64,000 bases of DNA from Stenotrophomonas sp. BIO128-Bstrain (GTDB taxonomy: Bacteria; Pseudomonadota; Gammaproteobacteria; Xanthomonadales; Xanthomonadaceae), in NCBI RefSeq assembly GCF_030128875.1, contig NZ_CP124620.1:4262501-4326500 (forward strand), given 5' to 3'. Below the pieces are notes generated by a model, which ran no database searches, was not told the DNA's origin, and saw nothing but the letters and a program-made list of their open reading frames with translations. A program made the translations under genes and the position numbers. Shown here piece by piece: positions 16,103 through 29,139 of this stretch; within the stretch, counting starts at the first letter, position 1, and the number at the start of each line of letters is the position of its first letter.

Positions 16103-16945
16103 ATGCGCCCGCAAGCCCTCAAGCACCTCGTCGACGACGCACCGCGCGTGATGGTCGTCGACGGCTCCAAGCTGGTCCGCAAGTTGATTGCCGATGTGCT
16201 GCAACGCGAACTGCCGACGGTGGAGGTGGTGGGCTGCGCGAGCATCGCCGAGGCGCGTGCGGCACTCGACGCCGGGCCGGTCAGTCTGGTCACCACCTCG
16301 CTCACCCTGAGCGACGGCGACGGGCTCGACCTGGCGCGCATCGTGCGCGACGCGGCGGGCCAGGCCTATGTGCCGGTCATCGTGGTGTCCGGCGACGCGC
16401 AGCAGCATCTGGAGCAGCGTCGCTTCACCGAGTACGTCACCGACTACTTCGACAAGGCGCTCGGCCACGAAGCGCTGGCCACCTTCATCCGCGGCTATGT
16501 CCAGCCGGAGACGATTCCGGGCGCGACGATCCTGTATGTCGAGGACAGCCGCGTGGTGGCCGAGGCGACCAAGCGCATGCTCGAACGGCAGGGCTTGAAC
16601 GTGCTGCACGTGCTGACGGCCGAAGACGCCTTCGCGCTGCTCACCGCCGAGTCGCTCGGCCGCAGCAGTCACCGCATCGATCTGGTGCTCACCGATGTCA
16701 CGCTCAAGGGCGAACTCAGTGGCCGCGATGTGGTGCAGCGCGTGCGCGTGGACTTCGGCTACGGCAAGCGCCGCCTGCCGGTGCTGGTGATGACCGGCGA
16801 CGGCAACCCGCACAATCAATCCGGTCTGCTCCAGGCCGGTGCCAACGATCTGGTGCAGAAGCCGATCGAAGAGCGGCTGCTCATCACCAAGGTGCTGTTC
16901 CAGCTGCGTCTGTCCCGCCTCAACGACAAGCCTGCAGTGCGATGA
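16103..16945 (+). CDS. double-receiver response regulator (no output domain)
   Basis: A 280-residue protein made of two tandem CheY-like receiver domains and nothing else. Receiver 1 (about 14-130) has Asp20 of the acidic pocket, but the phospho-acceptor position is Ser66 ([14 protein letters not shown]), so it is probably not phosphorylated. Receiver 2 (about 145-270) is complete: ILYVEDSR, phospho-Asp198 (DLVLTDVTL), Thr (VMTGDG) and Lys (VQKPIE). Without a DNA-binding or enzymatic output it may act by protein contact or as a phosphate sink. It starts 7 bp after ftsX and overlaps ung by four bases, so it is part of the ftsEX-ung transcription unit. Its partner kinase is not evident. Confidence 0.85.
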   Translation: MRPQALKHLVDDAPRVMVVDGSKLVRKLIADVLQRELPTVEVVGCASIAEARAALDAGPVSLVTTSLTLSDGDGLDLARIVRDAAGQAYVPVIVVSGDAQQHLEQRRFTEYVTDYFDKALGHEALATFIRGYVQPETIPGATILYVEDSRVVAEATKRMLERQGLNVLHVLTAEDAFALLTAESLGRSSHRIDLVLTDVTLKGELSGRDVVQRVRVDFGYGKRRLPVLVMTGDGNPHNQSGLLQAGANDLVQKPIEERLLITKVLFQLRLSRLNDKPAVR

Positions 16946-17661
16946 ATGACGATGTAGTGCCCAGCATCCAGCTCGAACCGAGCTGGAAGACGCGTATCGG
17001 TGATTACCTGCTGCGCCCGGACATGCGCGAACTCTCCGCGTTCCTGCGCCAGCGCAAAGCAGCCGGGGCGCAGGTGTTCCCGCCTGGCCCGCAGATCTTC
17101 GCCGCGTTCGACGCCACGCCCTTCGACCAGGTCAAGGTGGTCATCCTCGGCCAGGATCCGTATCACGGGCATGGCCAGGCCCACGGCCTGAGTTTCTCGG
17201 TGATGCCGGGCGTACCGGTGCCGCCATCGCTACTGAACATCTACAAAGAGATCGAGGCCGATCTGGGCATCCCGCGCCCGGACCACGGCTGCCTGCTGCC
17301 GTGGGCGCACCGTGGGGTGCTGCTGCTCAATGCGGTGCTGACCGTGGAGGCGGGCAACGCCGGCTCTCACCAGCGGCGTGGCTGGGAGGGCTTCACCGAC
17401 CATGTGGTGGACACGCTCAACCGCGAGCGCGAGGGCCTGGTGTTCCTGTTGTGGGGCAGTTACGCCCAGCAGAAGGGCAAGGTCATCGATACCGGCCGGC
17501 ACCGCGTGCTCAAGGCGCCGCATCCTTCGCCGTTGTCGGCGCATCGCGGCTTCCTGGGCTGCCGTCATTTTTCGATGGCCAATGACTACCTGCAGCGCCG
17601 CGGCAACGCGCGCATCGACTGGTCGCTGCCGCCGCGTGCCGCGCTGGAGCCGGCGGCGTAA
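16942..17661 (+). CDS. ung: uracil-DNA glycosylase
   Basis: A 239-residue family 1 uracil-DNA glycosylase that removes uracil from DNA to start base-excision repair. The water-activating motif GQDPYH contains Asp72. The uracil-binding region ([19 protein letters not shown]) and the DNA-intercalation motif [10 protein letters not shown] with the catalytic His are intact. Length is normal for bacteria. ATGA overlap with the preceding regulator gene indicates translational coupling. Confidence 0.97.
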   Translation: MNDDVVPSIQLEPSWKTRIGDYLLRPDMRELSAFLRQRKAAGAQVFPPGPQIFAAFDATPFDQVKVVILGQDPYHGHGQAHGLSFSVMPGVPVPPSLLNIYKEIEADLGIPRPDHGCLLPWAHRGVLLLNAVLTVEAGNAGSHQRRGWEGFTDHVVDTLNREREGLVFLLWGSYAQQKGKVIDTGRHRVLKAPHPSPLSAHRGFLGCRHFSMANDYLQRRGNARIDWSLPPRAALEPAA

Positions 17662-17797
17662 TCACTGGCGGTCGTCATCTGGACGGCCAGCATCGCGATG
17701 ATGGAGTGCGCCACCTGCCGCTTGCGGGTTGAACATGGCGGGCTATTACCAGGCGTCGGTGGGTTTGGGCCTGCCACGCGTAGCGGTGGCGCAGGGG

Positions 17798-17821
17798 GTA
17801 GAGCCAGGCCATGCCTGGCTG
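17798..17821 (+). repeat. SMAG-like REP variant
   Basis: GTAG-AGCCAGGCCATGCCTGGCT: GTAG head with an 8-bp palindrome of different sequence from the 14373 copy. It lies in the 404-bp ung-rpoH gap, whose other content is the rpoH leader described separately. Confidence 0.6.
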
Positions 17822-17997
17822 AACTGCCGACAACCTTTCCGGGCTGAATGGGCGCATCCGGCAGCCTGTTCAGCCAGAAAACACGCGCCAGCGCCCAATT
17901 CATCCGTCTATCTTGTTGATTTCATGGAGTTTGATGGTTTGTTTCCAGCCTCTCGCCACTGTCATCATTTCGCGGTACGTTAGGGGTGTCTTCGGTG

Positions 17998-18064
17998 CCA
18001 GCGTCCCATGAACAGAACGCTGGAACTTCTTTCCCCTTTAGCAGTCCAATTCCGGGACTGCTAA
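17998..18064 (+). promoter_or_regulatory. structured rpoH 5' leader, candidate RNA thermometer
   Basis: Two consecutive hairpins. The first is CCAGCGT/ACGCTGG (17998-18004, 18017-18023). The second is TTAGCAGTCC/GGACTGCTAA (18038-18047, 18055-18064), a perfect 10-bp stem with loop AATTCCG ending one base before ATG 18066. Its 3' arm includes the only purine-rich candidate ribosome-binding segment (GGGA, 18054-18057), so folding should hide it. Whether it melts with heat is inference. Confidence 0.55.
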
Positions 18065-18065
18065 G

Positions 18066-18950
<885 letters not shown>

Positions 18951-18974
18951 TGCAGTGACTGGCGTGGTCACGCG

Positions 18975-19003
18975 AAAAGGCCCGGTTTGATGCCGGGCCT
19001 TTT
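18975..19003 (+). terminator. rpoH terminator
   Basis: AAAAGGCCCGG-TTTGATG-CCGGGCCTTTT followed by CTGTTCT: an 11-bp perfect stem with U-rich end, 25 bp after the rpoH stop. Confidence 0.92.
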
Positions 19004-19110
19004 CTGTTCTGGCAGCACTGCACCCGTGTTTGCCCACTGATCTTTCCGACAGCCGGGCACGCCACGTGCTGATGAAACGACCGGAAAGGCCTCGACGCCG
19101 TCCTCTAGAA

Positions 19111-19137
19111 CAACGGCCCGGCAATGCCGGGCCGTTG
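19111..19137 (-). terminator. purD terminator hairpin
   Basis: CAACGGCCCGGC-AAT-GCCGGGCCGTTG: a perfect 12-bp stem 36 bp after the purD stop on the minus strand. The following minus-strand sequence is TTCTAGAG, only weakly T-rich. Confidence 0.7.
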
Positions 19138-19172
19138 CGCTGTACGGCAGCCGTCGCTGCCCTTGACCCGCC

Positions 19173-20459
19173 TCAGCCCTGCTCGCGCGCGATCGCCCGC
19201 CAGCCGATATCACCGCGGTGGAACTCATGCGCCCAGTGGATCGCACCGACGCCGGCGTAGGCGTTGCGCTGTGCTTCGCCCACCGTGCCGCCCAGTGCAG
19301 CCACGCACAGCACACGGCCGCCGGCGCTGAGCACCTGGCCCTGCGCGTCCAGCGTGGTGCCGGCATGGAACACCTTGGCCGTCGCGGCGACAGCGTCCAG
19401 GCCGTGGATCACGTCACCGGTGATCGGGGTCTCCGGATACGGCGAGGCCGCCATCACCACGCCCAGCGACGGGCGCGGGTCCCACTGCGCCTCCACGGTA
19501 TCCAGGCGCTCGTCGATCGCCGCTTCGACCAGATCCACCAGGTCCGACTGCAGGCGCAGCATCACCGGCTGGGTTTCCGGATCGCCAAAGCGCACGTTGA
19601 ATTCGATCACCTTCGGCGCGCCATTGGCATCGATCATCAGGCCGGCATAGAGGAAGCCGGTGAACGGAATGCCGTCGGCGAGCATGCCCTGCACGGTCGG
19701 GTTGACCACCTCGCGCATCACGCGCGCATGTACTTCATCGGTCACCACCGGGGCTGGCGAGTAGGCGCCCATGCCGCCGGTGTTGGGGCCGGTGTCGCCG
19801 TCGCCGACACGCTTGTGGTCCTGCGAGGTCGCCATCGGCAGCGCGGTCCTGCCGTCCACCATCGAGATGAAGCTGGCTTCTTCGCCGTCCAGGAATTCTT
19901 CGATCACCACGCGGGCGCCGGCATCACCGAACGCATTGCCGGAGAGCATGTCGCGCACCGCGTCCTCGGCCTCGGCCAGCGTCATCGCCACGATCACGCC
20001 CTTGCCGGCGGCCAGGCCATCGGCCTTGACCACGATCGGGGCGCCCTTCTCGCGCAGGTAGGCCAGCGCCGGTTCGATGTCGGTATGCACGGCATAGAAC
20101 GCGGTCGGGATCCCGTGGCGGGCCAGGAAATCCTTCGCGTACGCCTTGCTGCCTTCCAACTGCGCGGCGGCGGCGGTGGGCCCGAAGATGCGGTGCCCGG
20201 CGGCGCGGAAGCGATCGACCACACCAGCCACCAGCGGCACTTCCGGGCCGACCACGGTCAGGCCGATGCCTTCGGTGCCGACCAGCGCCAACAGACCGTC
20301 CAGATCGGTGACCTTGACGTCCACGTTGCGGCACTTGGGCTCGGTGGCGGTGCCTGCATTGCCGGGGGCGACGATGACCTCACGGACCTTCGCGGACTGG
20401 GCCAGCTTCCAGGCCAGGGCGTGTTCGCGGCCGCCAGCGCCGATGACCAGGATCTTCAA
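19173..20459 (-). CDS. purD: phosphoribosylamine-glycine ligase
   Basis: A 428-residue ATP-grasp enzyme making GAR from phosphoribosylamine, glycine and ATP in purine synthesis. The start is TTG 20459: translation then begins KILVIGAGGREHALAWKLAQ, matching the family N-terminus at its first residues. An in-frame ATG exists at 20519 but would add 20 residues without homology. Motifs: PGNAGTATEP, VVGPEVPLVAG, GSKAYAKDFLARHGIPT, VKADGLAAGKGV, FLDGEEASFISMVDG, TGPNTGGMGAYSPAP and NVRFGDPETQPVMLRL. purH lies upstream on the same strand with one lipoprotein gene between. Confidence 0.95.
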   Translation of the reverse strand: MKILVIGAGGREHALAWKLAQSAKVREVIVAPGNAGTATEPKCRNVDVKVTDLDGLLALVGTEGIGLTVVGPEVPLVAGVVDRFRAAGHRIFGPTAAAAQLEGSKAYAKDFLARHGIPTAFYAVHTDIEPALAYLREKGAPIVVKADGLAAGKGVIVAMTLAEAEDAVRDMLSGNAFGDAGARVVIEEFLDGEEASFISMVDGRTALPMATSQDHKRVGDGDTGPNTGGMGAYSPAPVVTDEVHARVMREVVNPTVQGMLADGIPFTGFLYAGLMIDANGAPKVIEFNVRFGDPETQPVMLRLQSDLVDLVEAAIDERLDTVEAQWDPRPSLGVVMAASPYPETPITGDVIHGLDAVAATAKVFHAGTTLDAQGQVLSAGGRVLCVAALGGTVGEAQRNAYAGVGAIHWAHEFHRGDIGWRAIAREQG

Positions 20460-20552
20460 TGCAGTTCTCGCGTAAGAGGGCAGGAACGTGATTTTACGCG
20501 GTGCGGGCGGCGGGTGCATTGGGGCGGTCGGTGGCCGTGGCAACCCACGGCC

Positions 20553-21491
20553 TCAGCTGTCGGCGCAGCCGTCGCGCTGGAGGTCGTCCGGCACCGGATA
20601 CGCGCGCTGCCGGGCATCGAAGATGAGGTGGTAGAACGCGGTCGCCGGGCCCGTGCAGTCGTGGCCGCTGGCACGCACCGTCAGCGGCCAGTAGCCATCC
20701 ACGGCGTTGCTGTCGCCCACCGTCGTGCTGAAGTCGACCGAGAACACGCCCTCGCCGCAGTCGGCCGGATGGCCGTCACAGCGGTGCAGGGCAAGATTGT
20801 CGAGGTGATCGCGGTACCGGGCGACATCGCGCAGACGATGATTGTGTTCGGCGATGTAACTGCGCCAGACGCGCCGATGGCCGCGCCGGTGTTCTTCGTG
20901 GGTGATCTGGAAGGCATGGCGCTGCGGGCCAAGCTGCGCGATCTGGACCGTACCGGGTGCGCCGTGGCGCCCGTATGGGCCCTGCAGGCGCTGGGCCATC
21001 ACCAGCAGCGGATCCTTCTTGGCAGGCAGTGGGGCGAACATGCCGCCGCGGTTGGCCTCTCCGTCGTCTGTGCCCACGCGCAGCACATACAGATCGACCC
21101 GGCCCGGCTCGACCGTGGCTGCGTCGTCCAGGGTCTGGCACACCGCGAGCAGGGTCTGCTCATGACCGTCGGCCGTGACCGTGTCACGCGCGCACACGCT
21201 GCGGGTGACCGGGCGTAGTGCCTCGACCTCGGTGTCCTCCCACGCATCCTTCCACGGCGCATCCAGGACGGCCTTGTCGCCATAGCGCGTGCGAAGGAAG
21301 GCCAGCAGGCGCTGGGTGTGATCGCCCCGGACCCGGACGGTGTCTTCCGGCTGCGCCGTGGTGTCGAGCACGCGGTGTGGTTTGGCCGGTTCGGAAGACG
21401 CCCCCGGTTCACTGGCAGGCGTGCAGCCCAGCACCCCCGCAGCAGTGGCGATGACCACCGCTGCGAGGCGATTGCGGAGCGAGGACGACAT
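20553..21491 (-). CDS. hypothetical lipoprotein between purH and purD
   Basis: A 312-residue protein of unknown function. From ATG 21491 it begins MSSSLRNRLAAVVIATAAGVLGCTPAS, a lipoprotein signal with lipobox LGC, so the mature protein should be anchored by that Cys in a membrane. GGGGGG lies 10 bases upstream. A second possible start, ATG 21509, overlaps the purH stop as TGATG. The mature part has several cysteines (VCQTLD, HRCDGHPADCGEG, HDCTGPA, DGCADS), which suggests disulfides in the periplasm, and no domain I recognise. Same strand as purH and purD, so probably co-transcribed, but nothing suggests a purine role. Confidence 0.8.
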   Translation of the reverse strand: MSSSLRNRLAAVVIATAAGVLGCTPASEPGASSEPAKPHRVLDTTAQPEDTVRVRGDHTQRLLAFLRTRYGDKAVLDAPWKDAWEDTEVEALRPVTRSVCARDTVTADGHEQTLLAVCQTLDDAATVEPGRVDLYVLRVGTDDGEANRGGMFAPLPAKKDPLLVMAQRLQGPYGRHGAPGTVQIAQLGPQRHAFQITHEEHRRGHRRVWRSYIAEHNHRLRDVARYRDHLDNLALHRCDGHPADCGEGVFSVDFSTTVGDSNAVDGYWPLTVRASGHDCTGPATAFYHLIFDARQRAYPVPDDLQRDGCADS

Positions 21492-21507
21492 CCGTGTCGA
21501 TCCCCCC

Positions 21508-23092
<1,585 letters not shown>

Positions 23093-23195
23093 GGGGGCAG
23101 GAGATCGAAGCGGAGCGGGGCCATATTGTAGGCCAGTGGCGCTGGCATGGCCGCGTTGGTGGTCACCACGACGGCCTGCGGGCCCCTGAAACGAC

Positions 23196-23231
23196 GAAGG
23201 CCGGTACCGAGGCGTGCTCGATCCGGCCTTC
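23196..23231 (-). terminator. hairpin between fis and purH
   Basis: GAAGGCCGG/CCGGCCTTC (23196-23204, 23223-23231) with an 18-nt loop. It lies 36 bp beyond the fis stop; the minus-strand tail GTCGTTTC is weak, while the plus-strand side ends in TTTT. Confidence 0.6.
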
Positions 23232-23267
23232 TTTTCCTCGGGCACGATGCGCGCGCCCGGCCCGGCA

Positions 23268-24574
<1,307 letters not shown>

Positions 24575-24604
24575 GGGCAAGGGACCGGGCAGGGGACGGG
24601 CTAT

Positions 24605-25525
24605 TCAAGCACGGCGGACGCCGGTGATGCGCATCCAGTCGCCATCCTGTGCCACGGCCAGCTGCTCGAAGGCCGGGGCATAGCGCTCCAGCAGTTCACC
24701 TTCCTGCCCGTGCAGGATGCCCGACAGCGCGATGCGACCGCCCGGGGCGACGCGCGCGGCCAGCACTTCGGCCAGTGCATCCAGGGCCGAGGCGAGGATG
24801 TTCGCCACCACCACCGGGTACGTGGCCTGCGGTTCGTCCTCCGGCAGATAGACCTGCACCCGGTCCTGAAGACCATTGCGCTCGGCGTTGTCACCGGTGG
24901 CGATCACCGCCTGCGGGTCGTTGTCCACGCCCACCGCGCGGGCAGCCCCGAGCTTCAGCGCCGCCAGGGCAAGGATGCCCGAGCCGCAGCCGAAATCGAG
25001 CACGGTGTTGCCGGCCAGCGCGCCTTCGGTGGCCAGCCCGTCCAGCCAACGCAGGCACAGCGCGGTGGTGGGGTGGGTGCCCGAGCCGAACGCCAGGCCC
25101 GGGTCCAGGCGGACCACGGCGGCATCCTCGGCCTGCGCGGCCTCCGGCAGGTCGTGGTTCCACGGCACGATCCAGGTGCGGTCGCCGAAGGCCATCGGCT
25201 GGAACTGGTCGATCCAGGCGCGTTCCCAGTCTTCGTCGGCCACGGCGCGGAAGCTGGCATTGGCCCAGTCCAGGCCCGGATCGAAGGCGTCCAGCGCGGC
25301 CAGCAGGGCCAGCGCATTGGTGTCGCCCGGGAACAGCGCGGTCAGCACCAGGTCGTTCCACAGTGGCGTCTCGCCCACGCCCGGCTCCAGGATCGCGCGC
25401 TCGTTGCTGGTGTCGGCATCGGCATCGAGCAGGGTCACCGCCAGCGCGCCCACGTCGTCCAGCGCATTCTCATAGCGCGGCTGGGTGGCTTCGGTGCAGT
25501 GCAGGGTGAGTTCCAGGAAGGGCAT
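24605..25525 (-). CDS. prmA: ribosomal protein L11 methyltransferase
   Basis: A 306-residue SAM-dependent methyltransferase that trimethylates ribosomal protein L11. I chose ATG 25525 ([19 protein letters not shown]); ten earlier codons are also open. The N-terminal L11-binding domain contains [25 protein letters not shown]. The methyltransferase part has [20 protein letters not shown], motif [31 protein letters not shown] and the NPPY-like [10 protein letters not shown]. It reads into the DUF3426 gene after 30 bp. Confidence 0.95.
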   Translation of the reverse strand: MPFLELTLHCTEATQPRYENALDDVGALAVTLLDADADTSNERAILEPGVGETPLWNDLVLTALFPGDTNALALLAALDAFDPGLDWANASFRAVADEDWERAWIDQFQPMAFGDRTWIVPWNHDLPEAAQAEDAAVVRLDPGLAFGSGTHPTTALCLRWLDGLATEGALAGNTVLDFGCGSGILALAALKLGAARAVGVDNDPQAVIATGDNAERNGLQDRVQVYLPEDEPQATYPVVVANILASALDALAEVLAARVAPGGRIALSGILHGQEGELLERYAPAFEQLAVAQDGDWMRITGVRRA

Positions 25526-25677
25526 GGGGCAGGGGACCGGCGGAAAACCGTGCATGTTAGACCAGTGCGGGCCGATGGTCCCGGCGGCCGCGCGGCGCGG
25601 GCGTCTCGCCGGCCGGTAAGATTGGCCTGACAGCCGGTTCAGACAGCCTCGCGGCTGCTTGCTAAACTCGGCGTTCT

Positions 25678-25696
25678 GCTGTCAACCGCTGACAGC
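25678..25696. promoter_or_regulatory. palindrome between prmA and 25713 gene
   Basis: GCTGTCA-ACCGC-TGACAGC: a perfect 7-bp inverted repeat ending 16 bp before the start codon at 25713. It could be an operator or an mRNA hairpin shielding the ribosome-binding region. TAAACT at 25662-25667 is a possible -10. Confidence 0.4.
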
Positions 25697-25712
25697 CTGT
25701 GACGTCCTGCCC

Positions 25713-26675
25713 ATGGCGCTCGTGCCGACCCTGAAAACCTGGTTGCTGGTCGTACCGGCCTTGGCGTTGCTGGGGGTGGTGGGCTATCGCGCGGGCGATC
25801 GGGTGCTGCACGCCGAACCGGCCACCTCGCAGGTGGATGGGCCGCAGGCCGGCGAGGCCACCAGCGCGGTTCCGGCCGAAGCGCGGCAGCTGGCCCGGCG
25901 TCTGCTCGGCAGCGAGCGCGGCACCGCGGTGGCCTCGGGCCTTCCGCTGGACCTGCGCGCGGATATCGAAGGCGACACCGACCTGTTCGCCTACGCGCAG
26001 CGGCTGCAGTTCCAGGCCGCCAATGGCAACGCCGAGGCCGGGTGGATGGTGAGCCGGGTGTACGACTACTGCGCCATGTACGCGATGGACCCGGGCGGTT
26101 ACCAGCTCGACAACACCCTGCTCACCGGCATGGGCATGAGCGCGTCGGCACCGATGGTCGCCGCGCGCGAGCGCGTGTCGCGCCGCTGCGCGGGCTTCGT
26201 CAGCAGCGATAATCTCGGCCGCCCGTTGATCCTGACCCAGCGTCTGGAGGCTGCCAAGGCCGGCAACCTGGCTGCGGAGGCGTCGCTGTTCGCCGAAGGT
26301 CATCCGCTGGAAACCGCCCCGGCCTATCGTCGCGGCCTGGTCGAGCGCGTGATGGATTCGCGCGATCCGGAAGCCTTCATGGCGCTCGCGCCAGGCATGG
26401 GTCAGCGCGCCAGCGGGGACAGCGCGATGAGCGGCCTGGTGGCCGGCGATCAGTTCAGCGAACTGGCCTGGCGGCTGGCGGCCTGCGAACTGGGTATGGC
26501 CTGCGGCCCGGACAGTGTGCTGATGAACAATTTCTGCGCGAACGGAGGGATCTGTTCGCAGAACGGTGGGCAGGACTTTGCCACTTTTGTGTATGACGCC
26601 GCGGTATCGCGGCAAGGTGCGGGGAAAATGAACGTGTTGGTCGAAGAGCTGGTCAAGCAGAGGAATGGGCGATGA
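25713..26675 (+). CDS. hypothetical protein with N-terminal membrane anchor
   Basis: A 320-residue protein that I do not recognise. From ATG 25713 it begins MALVPTLKTWLLVVPALALLGVVGYRAG, one TM or uncleaved signal, followed by a periplasmic domain. The latter has helical repeat-like stretches (FQAANGNAEAGWMVSRVYDYC, RLEAAKAGNLAAEASLFAEGH) reminiscent of Sel1-like or TPR repeats, and several Cys. It overlaps the next gene by four bases (ATGA), so the two are translated together and may form a complex. Divergent from prmA. Confidence 0.78.
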   Translation: MALVPTLKTWLLVVPALALLGVVGYRAGDRVLHAEPATSQVDGPQAGEATSAVPAEARQLARRLLGSERGTAVASGLPLDLRADIEGDTDLFAYAQRLQFQAANGNAEAGWMVSRVYDYCAMYAMDPGGYQLDNTLLTGMGMSASAPMVAARERVSRRCAGFVSSDNLGRPLILTQRLEAAKAGNLAAEASLFAEGHPLETAPAYRRGLVERVMDSRDPEAFMALAPGMGQRASGDSAMSGLVAGDQFSELAWRLAACELGMACGPDSVLMNNFCANGGICSQNGGQDFATFVYDAAVSRQGAGKMNVLVEELVKQRNGR

Positions 26676-27046
26676 ATTACCGTCGAATCCTGCACGGTGC
26701 GAAATTCTGGTTCTGGGTGGCGTTGTTCCTCGCGTACTCGGCCGGAGCAGTGGGCCTGGTGATGATCGATACCTACGATGATCGTTACCGAAGCCTGTCC
26801 AAGGTGCAGTTGACCTCGGTCAAGGCCGATGCCGAAGTGCGTCGTGCCGGTGCCAGTCAGGTCGCTGCGGTGTATCGCGCGCAGAGTGGCATGCCGTTCG
26901 CTTCGTTGCCGACCGGTAGCACCTTCCAGGTGGTGTGGCCGGATGGTTCCACCGAGACGATGGTGATCGTCGATCCGACCTCGTCGCTGGGCGTGGAGCC
27001 GGTGAAGAATTCGCAGGTCACCGCGGCCGATACCGCCAAGCGGTAA
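26672..27046 (+). CDS. small hypothetical membrane protein
   Basis: A 124-residue protein with one N-terminal TM (FWFWVALFLAYSAGAVGLVMI) and a periplasmic tail of about 90 residues (VWPDGSTETMVIVDPTSSLGVEPV). No known domain is recognised. The start ATG 26672 lies inside the stop of the preceding gene. The pair probably acts together at the inner membrane; the role is unknown. Confidence 0.78.
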   Translation: MNYRRILHGAKFWFWVALFLAYSAGAVGLVMIDTYDDRYRSLSKVQLTSVKADAEVRRAGASQVAAVYRAQSGMPFASLPTGSTFQVVWPDGSTETMVIVDPTSSLGVEPVKNSQVTAADTAKR

Positions 27047-27167
27047 GCACGCGCGGCATGCCCCGTCCTGCGGGGCCGCGGCGTGCCTTCGCCATGGCTC
27101 GGGTCAACCAACCCCGGCTTGGCGCCACCGGCATCGCGGGCCATGGCAGCTCGGTTCGCGCAAACAA

Positions 27168-27191
27168 AAAGGCGGGGAAATCCCCGCCTTT
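27168..27191. terminator. bidirectional terminator accC / 26672 gene
   Basis: AAAGGCGGGG-AAAT-CCCCGCCTTT, a 10-bp stem with A-rich flank on the left (CAAACAA), thus TTTTTGTTTG on the minus strand after the accC stop at 27219. Confidence 0.9.
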
Positions 27192-27218
27192 CTGCTGTCC
27201 AGCGTCCCGCGCAAGCGA

Positions 27219-28586
27219 TCAGGTCAACGCGATCGACTTGTTCTTGCGTTCGGCCAGGCGCTTTTCCAGGTAGTGGATGTTCTGTCCACCGGCCTGGAAG
27301 CCCTTGTCGCGCATGATGCGCTGCTGCAGCGCGACGTTGGTCTTGATGCCGTCCACGACCAGTTCGCTCAGCGCCACGCGCATGCGCGCGATCGCGGTCT
27401 CGCGATCCGGGCCGTGCACGATCAGCTTGCCGATCATCGAGTCGTAGTTCGGCGGCACGCGGTAACCACTGTAGATGTGGGTATCCACGCGCACACCGGG
27501 GCCACCCGGCGGATGGAACGCGGTGATCTGGCCCGGGCTCGGCACGAAGGTTTCGGCATCTTCGGCGTTGATGCGGCATTCGATCGCGTGGCCGGTCAGC
27601 ACCACGTCGCTCTGCTTGATGCTCAGCTTCTGGCCGGCGGCGATGCGCAGCTGCTCGCAGACCAGGTCGATGCCGGTCACCATCTCCGTCACCGGATGTT
27701 CCACCTGCACGCGGGTGTTCATTTCGATGAAGTAGAAGCGACCGTCTTCGAACAGGAACTCGAAGGTACCCGCGCCGCGGTAGCCGATGCGGATGCAGGC
27801 TTCCACGCAGACCTTGCCGATCTCGTCGCGCAGCTCGGCGGTGATGCCCGGTGCCGGCGCTTCTTCCACCACTTTCTGGTGGCGGCGCTGCATGGAGCAG
27901 TCGCGTTCACCGAGGTGGATGGCGTTGCCCTGGCCGTCGGCAAGCACCTGGATCTCCACGTGGCGCGGATTCTCCAGGAACTTCTCCATGTAGACCTGAT
28001 CGTTGCTGAAAGCGGCCTTGGCTTCGGACTTGGTGGTCTCGATCGCCGCCTTCAGCGAGGCCTCGGCATGCACCACGCGCATGCCACGACCGCCACCGCC
28101 ACCGGAGGCCTTGATGATGACCGGGTAGCCGATTTCACGGGCGATCTTGGTGTTGGCCACGATGTCGTCGGTCAGCGGGCCGCCCGAGCCGGGCACGCAC
28201 GGCACGCCGGCCGCCTTCATCGCGCGGATCGCTTCCACCTTGTCGCCCATCAGGCGGATGGTGTCGGCCTTGGGGCCGATGAAGATGAAACCGGATTCTT
28301 CCACGCGCTCGGCGAAGTCGGCGTTCTCCGAGAGGAAGCCGTACCCCGGGTGGATGGCCTGCGCGTCGGTGACTTCCGCCGCAGCGATCAGGGCCGGGAT
28401 GTTGAGGTAGCTCTCCGAGGACGGTGCCGGACCGATGCAGACCGACTCGTCGGCCATGGCCACGTGCTTGAGGTTGCGGTCGACCGTGGAATGCACAGCC
28501 ACCGTGCGGATGCCCAGGGTATGGCACGCGCGCAGGATGCGCAGCGCGATCTCCCCTCGGTTGGCAATAACGACTTTGTCGAGCAT
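27219..28586 (-). CDS. accC: biotin carboxylase subunit of acetyl-CoA carboxylase
   Basis: A 455-residue ATP-grasp enzyme that carboxylates the biotin on AccB for malonyl-CoA and fatty-acid synthesis. It begins [20 protein letters not shown]. Motifs: [17 protein letters not shown] loop [65 protein letters not shown], and C-terminal [16 protein letters not shown]. It follows accB by 10 bp and is the last gene of the unit, with a strong terminator behind. Confidence 0.97.
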   Translation of the reverse strand: MLDKVVIANRGEIALRILRACHTLGIRTVAVHSTVDRNLKHVAMADESVCIGPAPSSESYLNIPALIAAAEVTDAQAIHPGYGFLSENADFAERVEESGFIFIGPKADTIRLMGDKVEAIRAMKAAGVPCVPGSGGPLTDDIVANTKIAREIGYPVIIKASGGGGGRGMRVVHAEASLKAAIETTKSEAKAAFSNDQVYMEKFLENPRHVEIQVLADGQGNAIHLGERDCSMQRRHQKVVEEAPAPGITAELRDEIGKVCVEACIRIGYRGAGTFEFLFEDGRFYFIEMNTRVQVEHPVTEMVTGIDLVCEQLRIAAGQKLSIKQSDVVLTGHAIECRINAEDAETFVPSPGQITAFHPPGGPGVRVDTHIYSGYRVPPNYDSMIGKLIVHGPDRETAIARMRVALSELVVDGIKTNVALQQRIMRDKGFQAGGQNIHYLEKRLAERKNKSIALT

Positions 28587-28596
28587 GGACTAATCC

Positions 28597-29085
28597 TTAG
28601 CCGATCACGAACAGCGGCTGGTCGAATTCGACCGGCTGGCCGTTTTCGCCCAGGATGGCGACGATGGTGCCGGAAACATCGGCTTCGATCGGGTTGAACA
28701 TCTTCATCGCTTCGATGATCGCCAGCGTTTCACCGGCCTTGACGGCCTGGCCGACCGACACGAAGGCCGGCTTGTCCGGCGAGGACGAGGCGTAGAACGT
28801 GCCGACCATCGGCGCGCGCAGCACGTGGCCGTCCGGCAGGGCGTTGCCGGCCTTGGCGGTGCCACCGGTGGAGGCTTCGGTCGGCGACTGCATCGGCATC
28901 GCCGGGGCAGCGGCCTGGGCCGGTGCCGGGGCCATCATCATCTGCGGCTGGGCCTGCACCATGCCGTAGCCGGAGACGGGCGCGCGCGACAGGCGCACGG
29001 ACTCTTCGCCTTCCTTGATTTCGATTTCGGCGAGGTTCGACTCTTCCAGCAGGTCGATCAGCTTCTTGATTTTGCGGAGATCCAT
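28597..29085 (-). CDS. accB: biotin carboxyl carrier protein of acetyl-CoA carboxylase
   Basis: A 162-residue carrier. The N-terminal helix ([23 protein letters not shown]) and an Ala/Pro/Met-rich linker (about 40-80) lead to the biotinyl domain ([25 protein letters not shown]), with the biotinylated Lys in [12 protein letters not shown] and the thumb typical of AccB. It lies 55 bp after the LprI-like gene and 10 bp before accC. Confidence 0.97.
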   Translation of the reverse strand: MDLRKIKKLIDLLEESNLAEIEIKEGEESVRLSRAPVSGYGMVQAQPQMMMAPAPAQAAAPAMPMQSPTEASTGGTAKAGNALPDGHVLRAPMVGTFYASSSPDKPAFVSVGQAVKAGETLAIIEAMKMFNPIEADVSGTIVAILGENGQPVEFDQPLFVIG

Positions 29086-29139
29086 AGGGGCCTCTGTGGT
29101 CTTGATGTCAGTGGAGAGGGAAAGCGCGGTGCGCTCGGG

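Noticed and set aside
17662-17997. Small open frames between ung and rpoH
   Set aside because: They cross a REP element and show no start signal or motif.
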